Assembly (NCBI GenBank): GCA_030490835.1
Contig: CM059972.1
Coordinates: forward strand, 88,893,137-88,957,136
Reading direction: 5' to 3'
DNA length: 64,000 nt
Origin: Annona cherimola
Lineage: Eukaryota; Streptophyta; Magnoliopsida; Magnoliales; Annonaceae
Position numbers and translations under genes: made by a program
Notes under the pieces: model-generated
Told to the model about the DNA's origin: nothing
The model's database searches: none
The model's input: only the letters and a program-made list of their open reading frames with translations
Shown: positions 23,553 through 35,052 of the stretch, piece after piece
How positions within the stretch are numbered: the first letter of the stretch is position 1
How the letters are laid out: the number at the start of each line of letters is the position of its first letter

Positions 23553-24758
23553 TCAATTTTCTTTCAGTTCCACCACCTCCTTACAACGCGGAAAATCATC
23601 TCCCATATAGTGCTTTAGATGTTTCCCATTCATGATAAAATCATTGTCAGATGCCTCGTTGAATATTTCCACTGCTCTGTGCTCAGTTGCCTCTATCACC
23701 ACGAACGGACCCGACCATCTAGATTTGAATTTCGCTGAAAATAATTTCAATCTTGAATTAAAAAATAGAACTCTCTAATCTAGCTCGAATCTCCGTGGTA
23801 GAATCTTTTTGTCATGTCATTTCTTCACCTTTTCTTTATAGATTTTGGCATTTTCATAGGCTTGCATTCGGAATTTGTCCAACTCATTGAGTTGCAGTAA
23901 TCGACTCTCCTATGCGTGTTGCATGTCCAGGTTTAGTTTTTTAATCACCTAATACGCATTGTGCTCCAACTCCAGTGGCAGATGACAGGCTTTTCCATAA
24001 ATCAATTGGTAAGGAGACATTCCAAACTGGGTTTTAGAAGCAATTCGATACACCCATAGTGCATCATCCAGCTTTATAGATCAGTCTTTGCGAGATGACC
24101 CAATTATTTTCTTCAGAATTTACTTTAATTCCCTATTGGCCAACTCGACTTGTCCATTGGCTTGTGGATGATAAGCTGTCGTCACCCTGTGCCGTACGCC
24201 ATATCTGTGCAAAATTATCATGAACTGCCGGTTGCAGAAATGGGATACTCCATCACTAATGATGACCCCAGGTGTACCGAAACGAGTAAAAATGTTCTTC
24301 TTAATGAATTTCAGAACCGCCCGCTTGAGTGGGAATCACTTCTACCCACTTGGAAACATAATCAACAGCCACCAGAATATAGTAGTTTCCACATGAAGGG
24401 ATGAATGGGCTCATGAAGGCAATACCCCAAACGTCGAATATTTCCACTTCAATGACATTAGTGAGAGGCATTTCATGTTTTTTGAAAATATTACCTATCC
24501 GCTGACATTGATCGCACTTTTTGACATAAAAATGGGCGTCTTTGAATAGAGATGGCCAGTAGAATCCCGATTGAAGTATTTTCGCCGCAATCTTATCTCC
24601 TTGAAAGTGACCCCTATACGGAGATGAATGGTAGCTCTGCAATATTGATTCCAAAGGAAGGGATGAATGGCAGCTCTGCAATATTGATTCCTGTTCACAC
24701 TCTGGAATACATCTCTGATATAAGTGGTTTGGGCATTGCTTGAACAAATATGGATCAT
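23553..24758 (-). pseudogene. Athila pol: integrase, broken
   Basis: The N-terminal HHCC finger is readable: CHSSPYRGHFQGDKIAAKIL then FYWPSLFKDAHFYVKKCDQC. The core begins VWGIAFMSPFIPSCGNYYIL and VAVDYVSKWVE. The first catalytic Asp expected in WGIDFMGPF is Ala here. The C-terminal end reads FKSRWSGPFVV (23750-23553). A direct repeat of about 39 bp (GATGAATGG..ATTGATTCC at 24623 and 24662) lies in the finger. Integrase would join the cDNA to the genome; this copy cannot. Stops lie between 24300 and 23750. Confidence 0.85.
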
Positions 24759-24933
24759 CCTAGAAATAGAATTTCACGTCGTGGAGAAATTTCTTCCTTT
24801 GGTGTGAATTCAGCTCCGGAGGTAACAATCCACTGACGATATAATTTACAAAGCCTACATACCATGGTGGACTGCCTGGGGAGATAGAAAATAGCTACTC
24901 ATCCGGGAACACTTCCCGAATTTGCTCCTTGTC

Positions 24934-26555
24934 TTAGGCTGGCTGGGATCCTTCGAGGCAGGATAAATGGTCAGCGTCCTGATTTTCAGCTCCCTTTCGA
25001 TCTTTGATTTCGAGGTCAAACTCCTGTAGCAGTAGGACCCACCGAATCAAGCATGGTTTTGCATCCTTTTTCTCGATCAAATACTTGATGGTCAAATGGT
25101 CTGTGTATACGATCACCTTGGTGCCCGCCAGATAGGCTCTAAATTTGTCGAATGCAAATACCACCACTAGTCGTTCCTTTTTTGTCGTGGTATAATTCAT
25201 TTACGCCTCGCTCAGGATTTTGCTAGCGTAGTAGATGGAGTGAAAAACTGTCTTCACTGGCCCAGTACCACTCCTACTGCATAGTCGCTCGCATCGCACA
25301 TCAATTCGAATTGGAGGTTCCATTCTGGAGAAATAATGATTGGCGTAGATACCAATCTCTTTTTTCAGTTCCTGAAATGCCTCCATGCATTCGCCGGTGA
25401 ATTCGAATGACGCATCTTTCTTGGGCAGTGAACATTGCAGCTTGGCTATTTTGGAAAAGTCTTTTATGAACTGCATGTAGAACCATGCATGTCTCAGAAA
25501 AATGCAAATGCCTTTAACTGAGATGGGTGGAGGCAATTTCTCGATTGTCTCAATTTTAATTTTATCAACTTCAATTCCCAATTTGGAGACCCGGTGACTA
25601 AGTATGATGCCCTCCTATACTATGAAATGACACTTTTCTTAGTTGAAAACCAGATTTGTATCCTCGTAACGCTAGAGCATATTCGATAAGTTAGTCATGC
25701 ACTCGTCATAAGAATTCTCGAATACCGAGAAATCATCCATGAATGCCTCCAGGAAGTCCTCCACCATGTCAGTAAAAATTGCCATCATATAACGCTGAAA
25801 TGTACCTAGAGTGTTGCATAGGCTAAATGGCATTCGCCTGAATGCGAACGTGCCATATAGACATGTAAATGTGGTCTTTTCTTGGTCCTCTAGTGCTATC
25901 ATAATCTGGTAGTAGCCTGAATAACTGTTCAGAAAGCAATAAAATTCCCACCCTGCTAACCTGTCCAACATCTGATCAATGAATGTGAGCGAAAAACGAT
26001 CCTTTCAGGTAGCTTTATTCAACTTGCGGTAGTCCATGCAAACTCGCCAGCCAGTAACTGTCATGGTCAGAATTAGCTCGTTGTTCTCGTTGAAGACGAC
26101 CGTCATACCACCTTTCTTCAGGACGCACTGCACCGGGCTGACCCAAGAGCTGTCGGAGATTGGGTATATAATGTCTGCATCTAGCCATTTGATTATCTCC
26201 TTTTTAACTAATGATTGGGTTCAACCTTCTCTGTGCTTCGATAGATGGCCTGGAATTCTCTTCCACTTGAATCTTATGCATGCAAAAGGACAGGCTAATA
26301 CCTTTGATGTCGGCGATGGTCCATCCTATGGCTTTTTTATGATTTCTGAGCACTTTGAGTAGTTTTTCTTCCTGCACGGGATCCAGTGAAGAAGAAATAA
26401 TCATTGAAAGTAAAGATTCCGCTCCCAGGTAGGCATATCTGAGGTGCTTTGGCAAGAGTTTCAATTCCAGAACATGCGGCTCTTCGATTGATGGCTTCAA
26501 CTATTTCTAAGATTCTGGCTTGAGGTCCAGCGATTTGAATTTCTACAGATATCAT
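24934..26555 (-). pseudogene. Athila pol: reverse transcriptase and RNase H, broken
   Basis: The reverse transcriptase palm is visible at 25971-25672: FYCFLNSYSGYYQIMIALED, TTFTCLYGTFAFRRMPF and the catalytic FMDD box in VEDFLEAFMDDFSVFENS. The fingers precede it at 26500-26200 (LPKHLRYAYLG). The connection and RNase H follow at 25581-24934: FEFTGECMEAFQELKK, then [33 protein letters not shown] and ENQDADHLS. These enzymes copy element RNA into DNA. Frames change at least three times, and there are stops between 26200 and 25971. Confidence 0.9.
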
Positions 26556-26998
26556 GGGAAAGTTGGAAATTACTGCAGGTAGCGTATCATCTCTGCTGAA
26601 TAGTCGTCAGATTCACTAATTTATCCAACCAGCGATGCCTCCAGGACGTCTTTGAAAGCTGAGATTTGGAATTCAGCCTGAACTGCCAAATCTACCATGT
26701 CGATCATTAGGCATTCATCTGGATTATTTAGTACCTACATCGTCTTGAACACGCTAAAAGTAACATGTTCATTCTGAACCCGCATAGTTAGCTCTTCAGC
26801 CTGTATGTCAATGATAGCCTTTCCCGTTGCAAGGAAAGGTCAACCCAGAATGATTGGCACGTCCTGATCTTCTTCATAATCCAGGATAATGAAATCTACA
26901 GGAAAGATGAATTTGTCCAACTTAACAAGAACATCCTTGATAATGCCCTCCGGATACGTCATGGACCGGTCCGCCAGTTACAACATTACTGTCGTGGG

Positions 26999-27484
26999 TC
27001 AAGCTTCCCCAATGCCTAATTTTCTGAAAATCAACTCGAGCATGAGATTAATGATGGCTCCCAAGTCGCATAGGGCTCTCCTGAAGTATTGGTTTTCGAT
27101 TGTACACGGAATAGTGAAACTTCCTGGATCCTTGAGCTTAGGAGGCAGCTTCCTCTGCACCATAGCACTGGTTTCTTTTGTTAACGTCGCCATCTCGAAT
27201 TCTGTCAACCGTCTTTTCTTTGATAGCACGTCTTTCATGAATTTAGCATAATTCGGCATTTGTTCCAAGGCTTCGACAAGAGGTATGTTGATGTGTAGCT
27301 GCTTTAATACCTCTAAAAACTTCTTGAACCGACCCTCCTTTTTATTCTTTGTGAATCTTTGATGAAATGGAGGAGGCGGCCTTTGATTTGTGGCGATTTC
27401 ACCGTCCGGTTGCTTCTGGGTAATATCTGGTTTCTCTGTCTCCTGTGACTGCTGAATCAGAGGACTAGTGGGTTCAGTTATCAC
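26999..27484 (-). pseudogene. Athila gag-pol: aspartic protease region
   Basis: At the C-terminal end, LKDPGSFTIPCTIENQ then RALCDLGAIINLM contain the protease active-site Asp in the CDLGA form usual for Athila. Upstream lies PPPFHQRFTKNKKEGRFKKF, the gag-protease linker. The frame opens inside the 116-bp tandem duplication, which shifts the frame relative to gag. Confidence 0.85.
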
Positions 27485-27602
27485 TTAGGAGGCGGCCTTT
27501 GATTTGTGGCGATTTCAGCGTCCGGTTGCTTCTGGGTAATATCTGGTTTCTCTGTCTCCTGTGACTGCCGAATCAGAGGACTAGTGGGTTCAGTTATCAC
27601 TT
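27371..27602. repeat. 116-bp tandem duplication inside the Athila linker
   Basis: AGGAGGCGGCCTTTGATTTG starts at 27371 and again at 27487, and the two units are nearly identical through GGTTCAGTTATCACTT. Because 116 is not a multiple of three, the duplication breaks the frame. Confidence 0.9.
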
Positions 27603-27758
27603 CTGGTAGAATTGTGTTGGGTAACTACTTTCCACTACGCAATGTGACTGCTTGCATCTGCTCTTTATCGTTTCCTTTCGGATTTTGCTCTATATCACTT
27701 GGCAATGAGCCTTGAGGCCGGTTATTTAGAGCTGAGGTCAGCTGGCCTATCTGCACTT

Positions 27759-29087
27759 TCAAATTCTTATTTGTCGTGATCTGGGATTGCATGAATTGCA
27801 TAAAGAGGTTTTCCAGATCAGATTTCTTCTATTCTCGCGGTGGTGGATTGAATTGAGCTGGTCTTGCTGGCTGTTGCTGTGGGGGTTGCTGTGAGAATTT
27901 CGGTGGCTGATTCGGCCTCGTCTAGTTGTTTTATGAGAAATTATGATGATTTCTCCAGCCTGAGTTGTAGTTATTTGCATATGAATTTGCTAGATATCTC
28001 TGAAACTTTCTCACATAATTAATGGACTTCGGATTGGAGGCACATTGATCATTGGGATAGCCGAATTCTCCACACCACGTGCAAATATCTGCTGCTGACG
28101 GCTGCTGTGGTGTAGGCACCCCTACTACATTGACATTGGCCGGCCTAGATAAGTTCTGAATTTTCCTAGATAGAGCATTGATGTGGGCCTTTATCGATGA
28201 GAATGTGTCCAATTGGTGTAGACCCCCACTTCGGCTTCTGTCAGATGGCAGTTGATAGGTGTTAGCCGCTATATTTTCAAGAAGGGCGTATGATTCTCGG
28301 TAGCTTTTCCTGAGTAGAGAACTGTTTGACGATGAATCCACCATACGACGGGTGGAATCCTAGAGACCATTGTAGAAAATTTGAATTTGAACCCACGGCT
28401 GAATTCCATGATGCGGGCAATTCCGGAGTAGGTCTTTGAAACGATCCCACGCCTCTGATAAGGTCTCCTCTTCGAGTTGTTTGAATGAGATTATATCTAT
28501 CCTCAGTTTGGCTAACTCGGTAGGCGGGAAATATTTCTTCAGAAATTTCTGAGCCAAGTCGTTCCATGTATTGATAGAGTTCGGGAGCAAAGAATCAAAC
28601 CATTCTGAAGCTCTATCTTTCAGTGAAATGGAAAAGTCCATAGCCACATTACTTCGTCGGAGACTTCGTTCTGCTTGAACGTGTTCATGATCTATAGGAA
28701 ATTCCGCAGATGGCGGTGTGGATCTTCAGAAGACAATCCCCTAAACCGTCCAATGGACTGGAGCTTCTAGAAAATCACCGGTTTGATTTTGAAGTTATTG
28801 GTGTCGATAAGAGGAGGTGTGATGCTAGTCTGAACTACATTCTGTCCAAGCGCAATGAGATCTCAAATGAGTTGGTCCAAATCATCTTGTGGTGGATGAA
28901 TTGGAACTTTAATCCTTTAGTTCCCCTATTGGTTTGCGTGAATATTCTCGTCCTGATTCTTGATGCGCTCTATAGTATGTTGTTGGCTCCTAGCTTCCCT
29001 GCTCTTACGACGCCTTCTCAGATAGGTTCTTTCGAGTTCCAGATCAAAAGGAATAATGAAATCCTTTTCGGCTCTGCCTCGGCGCAT
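27759..29087 (-). pseudogene. Athila gag (capsid and zinc knuckle), broken
   Basis: It starts at ATG 29087 with RRGRAEKDFIIPFDLELERT. It continues through interrupted FKIKPVIF and SEDPHRHLRNFL, then the capsid core KDRASEWFDSLLPNSINTWN (about 28620), AQKFLKKYFPPTELAKLR and EAWDRFKDLLRNCPHHGIQ. The zinc knuckle (28083-28042) reads CTWCGEFGYPNDQC; the usual His of CCHC is Tyr. Capsid protein packages element RNA. At least four in-frame stops lie in the first 450 bp. Confidence 0.9.
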
Positions 29088-29097
29088 GCAAAATGAA

Positions 29098-32000
29098 ATT
29101 AACCTGCAAGGAGAAGGAAGAAGGAAGAGGAGGAGGTCCGATCCATGCTCGCCCGACGCCGGAGGAGACGCCGCCAACACTAGCCGCCACTGGCCAAAGG
29201 TAAGGAAGATGGGCTTTTTTGTTGATTTTCAAAATTATCTCTTTAAACATTCCAAAATCATAGGGATTTTGTTAAATATGAGTAGGTTTATAAGAATGAA
29301 TAGAGAAATTATAGAAAATAGGATGGAAATTCGGATTTGTGGCTATGGGGACTTAGGATTTTGAAATTTCTTCCTAAAATGGGTAGGAATCATTGGGGTT
29401 TTCATAGATTCATGTAGATCTTCACTTTGGGAGATGAATAATGTATATGGAATGTGAATATTGAATCCTATTCGTGATCCAAAATTTCAAGAGTTGAAAA
29501 TCTTTAATATTTTTTCCCCAAATTGCTATATAATGTATTTAAATGATGTTGGGATGTATTATTTGTAAAATTACATGTATAATCTTGGGTAAGAAAGAAA
29601 ATTTAAAATTTTCATCATAACTTGAATGCGGAGAAGCCATAAAATCGTGGCCTAGGCTTAGGGCTTTTATACTATTTATATACGGGGTGATTTATAAATA
29701 ATTTTGAACCCATTCGAATGTTGAAACGAGTGAAAAAAATTGGACCAAGTGGATATATATGTTACGAGTATATGTTGTTGCTTGTAACATTAAGTTTAGT
29801 AATTTAATAATATATGAACATGAATTTAGATCAAAATGTGCAAATTTTGAAGCCAAAGTCGAGACATATATAATAAATGAAATTGGATAGTTAGGAAATT
29901 TGTATGAAGGTATGAGATTTCTTTTAACTAAGGGGCTGTTAGGCATTCTATAAAAGTTTTTGACAACTTTTACCCCGTTTAAACTGTCTAAATTAAATGT
30001 GATGTTGAAACTGCCATAACTGCAGCGTACATTTATCAATTATGATGAACTTGCAAACCGCCACGTGGAATTGTCACAAACTGCCGCATGGAATTGTTGC
30101 AAAAATATACGTGCACGTATTCCAAAAAAAATATGCATGCAGTAGACAGGTGAATACACCGCTTTATAATTTGACAATCGTGCCTGGTTGAAATGACAAC
30201 TTTTGGCACCCTTGCTTGGCTTTGAAAAGTTTTACATATTTTTACAAGTTTTGTAAAATGCCAAACAATCCCTAAATGTGTACGGAGTGAATTTTATATA
30301 ATTTTGGTATTAAACGAATATGGAAAAAAAATGAATGAATAAGTGACAATTGTATGACATATATATGAATGTTTGGAAGGTTAAAAATATTAAACTTGTT
30401 GTATATAAATCTTGTAAAAATTAAAGGGAGTAAAATCCCTTAATTTTAAAGCTTAAAACCCTCTCATCTAATCGGCCAAAGTTGAGCAATGTATGGGTGA
30501 TGAATTTGGGTTTAAAGATGGCTCCTAAATTTTTAATTTTAATTTTAGAAGCATGATATAAAATTTATTTGTGATAAATGAGTAGTTAAGCAAAATTGAA
30601 ATTATTAAAAATATATATGTATATACGAATTTCAAGTAAGCCTAAATAAAGGTTAAATTTAGACAGGAGCATTAATGATGAATTTAGCTATAGTAAATAG
30701 ATTATAATTATTATTTAAAAAAGTATAATACATAAGTTAGATAAATGGAAGTAAAGAGAAGTTGGGGAAGACCCAACTATTAAATTAAGATTACGAGCTT
30801 GGATATTAATTTTTTAGCATTTAATTATTGTATTTATATAATTATGATTAGTTTAATGATTAGATAATGAGGTATTATATATTAAGTTATGAGTGTTGAG
30901 ATTTAAGTGAAATAACCTAGTTAATAGGTTGTTTGGCCATGAAAACAAATTTATGAGATTAACTTATATGTTTTATGTAGAAAGGAAATAAAATTGAAAT
31001 GAAGTGAAATAAATGATGAATTTAAGCAAGTGAAAGAGTTAAACAAGAGTAAAATTGAATGAATTATGACATTGAGGATCATGTTGGGTAATTTAAAATA
31101 ATAAGTTACTTAAGTTATTTTTCAATGGGTAATTAAGATTTGATGGTTATGTTTTGAGGGGAAGTGAAAAAAAAGGCTATAAAGACTATCTTAAATTTAA
31201 ATGGCCTTACAATATGAAAATGTCAGTTATATATTGAGTGAAAGGTCTATTATTCCATACGTCTTAACATATATATATATTAAATGCAAATTTTATGCAT
31301 ATATGAGTTATCTAAGTGTATTTTTGAATACAAAAGGAGGAAGAGGCTTTAATAGCCTATAATATATAAAATTTCATATATGATATAGTTTAAAATTTAT
31401 AAATTCTAGGTATGAAAGATCTATAAGATTAAGATTAACTTAATTTTTATGATGTTACTGTGTTGAATTTCATGCATTGATGTCTTAAATGAGGATAAGA
31501 TGTTTGCCCAAGTGCGGGATGATTCTTTGATATGTGTAAGTCATATTGAAAGGACTAAACCAAGATTTTAAATAAAATGGAAGGAAATAAGATATATTTT
31601 TGGGTAAAATAAGGTTATTAGTTAATATGTTAAATGATCTTAGTTGTTATTGGATAGTTAAATTGAATTAAATAATTGAAAATTTAAAGAAGAAATGTAA
31701 GCAATAAAGAACCCAATGAATGTGTCAACGTGGGTAACCCTATTATGTGTAAATGAGATCTAAGTTGCAGTAGATAAATTTACTGTTCGAAAATATAAGT
31801 TTTTATGGAGACAAAATGAAAATGGAATATACTAACTTTTAAGTTGTATAAATAGGGATAGAAGTTATACTAAGCCTATATGTTCATTATGTGTTATGTA
31901 TAAAGTTAAACTTGAATTACAATTATTAGTTGAGTATTAAATGCAGAGCTAATGCAATTTATAAGCTTATTCAAATGTAGATTAAATGTGAGATGGTATA

Positions 32001-35000
32001 AAGGTTTAAATAGCTTGGAAAGTAAGAAATTTAAGATTCAATTCAAGTTTTGGTGTAAAAGGTATTTCAAGGGTAATTAACTTGTAAGGTTATGGTTCAT
32101 CCAATTTGAAAGTGTGGTTAAGTTAAAAAGGAGTTCGAAATTTTAGATAAGGAGATTTCAAGTTTATGAATACTTGAACTTCATATCCAAAGGTCTCAAA
32201 AAAGTATATAATTAGATGTATAATTAATCATAGAATAAGTATGTGTGATAGGCGAAATAAATATTTAAATGTATTTTTTGTTGGCTATAATAGGAAGGGG
32301 TAAAGGAAAGATGAAGAAAAGTATAAAAAAAAATGGGAAAAAGCTAAAGGAAAATGGTAAGCAAGTCCTTCAAAATTGTGTTTCAAAAGAATTTTATGGT
32401 AAGAAAATCTATTTCTTTCCATTTTATGAAATGATATTTGCCAACGGATGATTATACTATTTTTCTTTTATATGTTTGAATTGTGCACCTTGAAATGACA
32501 ATTTCTAGTTTGTTTTATGATGTCATGCATATTTTCTCACAACGATCATGATTCATGGAATGCTGGAATGCATTAAGTAGCCCTGAGGGGTGAGATAAGA
32601 GATGATGTTTTCGAAGAAACTGAGCGCGGTCACCTAACCTTGGGTCTTAAGGGTGGCATCAAAGGCATTTCAAGTACCCTCTGGAGTGAAGCAGGATGTG
32701 TATGATTCATGCATTGCATTCTGTAAGGACCAGGTATTTTATTTTATTTTATTTTATTTTCATTATAACCCTTCTCTACTTATGAAATAACTTATGAACA
32801 TGCCACTAGGAATCTATGATGTTAATGGATGCATAATATATATGAATATGGTATCTAGGAGACATATAGTGCATATATGCATGTATTATGATTTTAGCAC
32901 ACTGAGTATAAATTTAAATGTATATGATTAGTGTGTCATTGTTGAGCACTATAACTATTTTCCCCCTTCGCAGAGTAGATACGGGTTCAATTAACATAAG
33001 CGGCCCGCGCTCTAGGGCTTCATTTTCCCATTTCGCGCCCGACTGTGCTTCCTTCTTCTCCTCTTCTGGTTCTTCGCTCCTCCTCTTCTTTCTCTTCCAC
33101 TCAGTTTGAACCACCCGTGGATCTCTTGAGGAAAACTATACCAACTTCCTTGAATGTCATATATCCTAGTCCGGGAAGCTCCGAGGCTCCGAATCTCTGC
33201 AATCCACATCTATGGTCGCTATTTTGGGAGAAATCACGGTCAAGGTAAGTAGATATAGCCCCTTCTCGATTTAGTGATGAAATTTTTTGTTAAACATGAT
33301 GTGAGATTGGTGGGAATGTGTAGCGCCTGACAATTTCATGATATGAGGCGTAGGGTTTGTAACAGTTAGGGTTCATGGGGAATTCGCTTTGAATGTGCGA
33401 TTTCTATGATGTAAAAGACTTCTTAGCAGTTTTTATATTGTGAAAATGTGACATGAATTGATTTGCCCCAAACGAGAGTATGAATCAAAGGTTCTTTCAT
33501 TTCGCACCTATCATGTGTTTGATAAAATGCTTGTGTGACAGATTTATATGTTGAATTTAAATTGTGTTGATGTTGTATGTGCGGTTTGCGACATATTTCC
33601 TTGTCTGTTATGTATGATGTGTTATTTCAAATGGTTGGTTGTAAAAGGGTTGTTCATGGCCCCTGATTGACATGAGGAGAGGGTTTTCATGGCCCTTGAT
33701 GGACATGAGTAGATGATTGGTTGTGTTGTTCTATTTATATGTGGTTATATGCATACGATCTTGGGAGTGGGTATTGGACCCATATGTATTAGCTTCATCA
33801 CTATATGAGTATTCATTATTATACTTATTTCCACTTTGTGCTAACCAATATCTACTTGCTGGGTCTATTTAAACTCATATTATTTGTTATTGTGCCTTTA
33901 GATCACAGGCCAGGTGGGGAACTTCAAGATGGGACAAGTTGAAGATCAAATATGAGAGACCATAGCACAATATTTTAATTTTAGTTCTTTTAGATTTGTG
34001 CTCTTTTTGATAATCATATATGTAGACAATTATTTAGGCGGATTCACTTTGACAATTATAATGTATTTGGTATTTCGGATTGGATTATAATCCCTGTGAA
34101 TGTACACATGCATGATCATTATATTTGCTTGATGTGTAAGGGTAATATTTAATGATTTTTCTTCTATATGAATATCCTTATTATATGAAGATGCAAGTAT
34201 ATAAATATAGGATTGAATGTTACAGATTGAAATATTTATGAATATCAGGTCATGTATTCCATATTACCCCTTCTATGTTATGGGGAGATGCTGCCGAATT
34301 TTTCTTAGGTTGTGTAGCACCCATTGACTAGTTATTGAGTATTTCTAAGAATGAGGTGTTACAGTTAAGTATGTAAAATCAGAAAAGTTATGATAGGTGG
34401 ATGATCACTTAGTAAGTGTCATTTGCCAAACGAGGAATAAGTCACGGTGCATGTACGCACTCATTTCATGAAAAGAATTTAAGAATTTTATATTTCCAAC
34501 TAATGCAATGAGTTTTGGAGAATTATGGGTACTTTTAATTGCTTGCTTACTAAGTAATTTATACTCATTGTTTTCAATTAACTAGTAAATACAGATGATA
34601 CAGGGTTAATAGAAGAGCCTAGTGAAGATATGATGTCTGGTACTTTCCAGGTATTTGGAGCTTTAGAATGTAATTGTTAAAATTGTATGTATTAAATTTG
34701 TATTATGTTAAGATTGATTAATGTAATATATAGCCTCTTGTGTGAAGTATGATTTAAATAAGGTATGTACTAGATGAATTTAAGTAAATGTGAATGATTT
34801 AGTAGAAAATATTAGATTATATACTGATTATCAGTTTTATATTGCTCAAATGTCCTAAACACAAACGGCTTGCTGTCGGATTTTAGTTATAAAAAAGGGA
34901 ACCAATGTTGCTTCTAAAGAGAAAGAAAAAAAATTCAGGCTAATTTTCCAACACACTAGGTAAAGCTTCCGCTCGTATAAGGAAGAAAGTTTCACCACTT

Positions 35001-35052
35001 AAAGATCTGTAGAGTAAAGGTTAGTGCGCTCCATCGGGTCGGGGCGCTACAA
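29098..35052 (+). mobile_element. Gypsy-like LTR-derived sequence (long, composite)
   Basis: Bases 29150-29720 match the LTR fragment 19000-18340 (minus) closely, including the GGTAAGGAAGATGGG site and TTAAATGATGTTGGGAT. The block continues AT-rich without genes. TGTAGCACCC..GGTGTTACA-like (34315-34370) and CGGGGCGCTACA (35041-35052) phrases are typical of gypsy LTR ends. Its 5' side is cut where it meets the Athila gag start. A TC-rich stretch (33040-33110) ends in a donor-like AAGGTAAGTAG at 33241. It may be more than one element. Confidence 0.45.

Larger units (their letters stand above)
20296..29087 (-). mobile_element. Athila-type Ty3/gypsy retrotransposon, internal region
   Basis: Order on the minus strand is gag, protease, reverse transcriptase, RNase H, integrase, env-like ORF, polypurine tract. 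This order, with an extra ORF after integrase and the gag wording (RRGRAEKD.IPFD.E.ERT), is that of the plant Athila lineage. Every domain carries stops or shifts. The 5' LTR and leader are missing: just upstream of the gag ATG (29087) the sequence changes to a different LTR-type repeat. Confidence 0.85.

Noticed and set aside
29692..30039. 115-codon minus-strand frame in LTR-derived DNA
   Set aside because: AT-rich chance frame inside a repeat, no domain.
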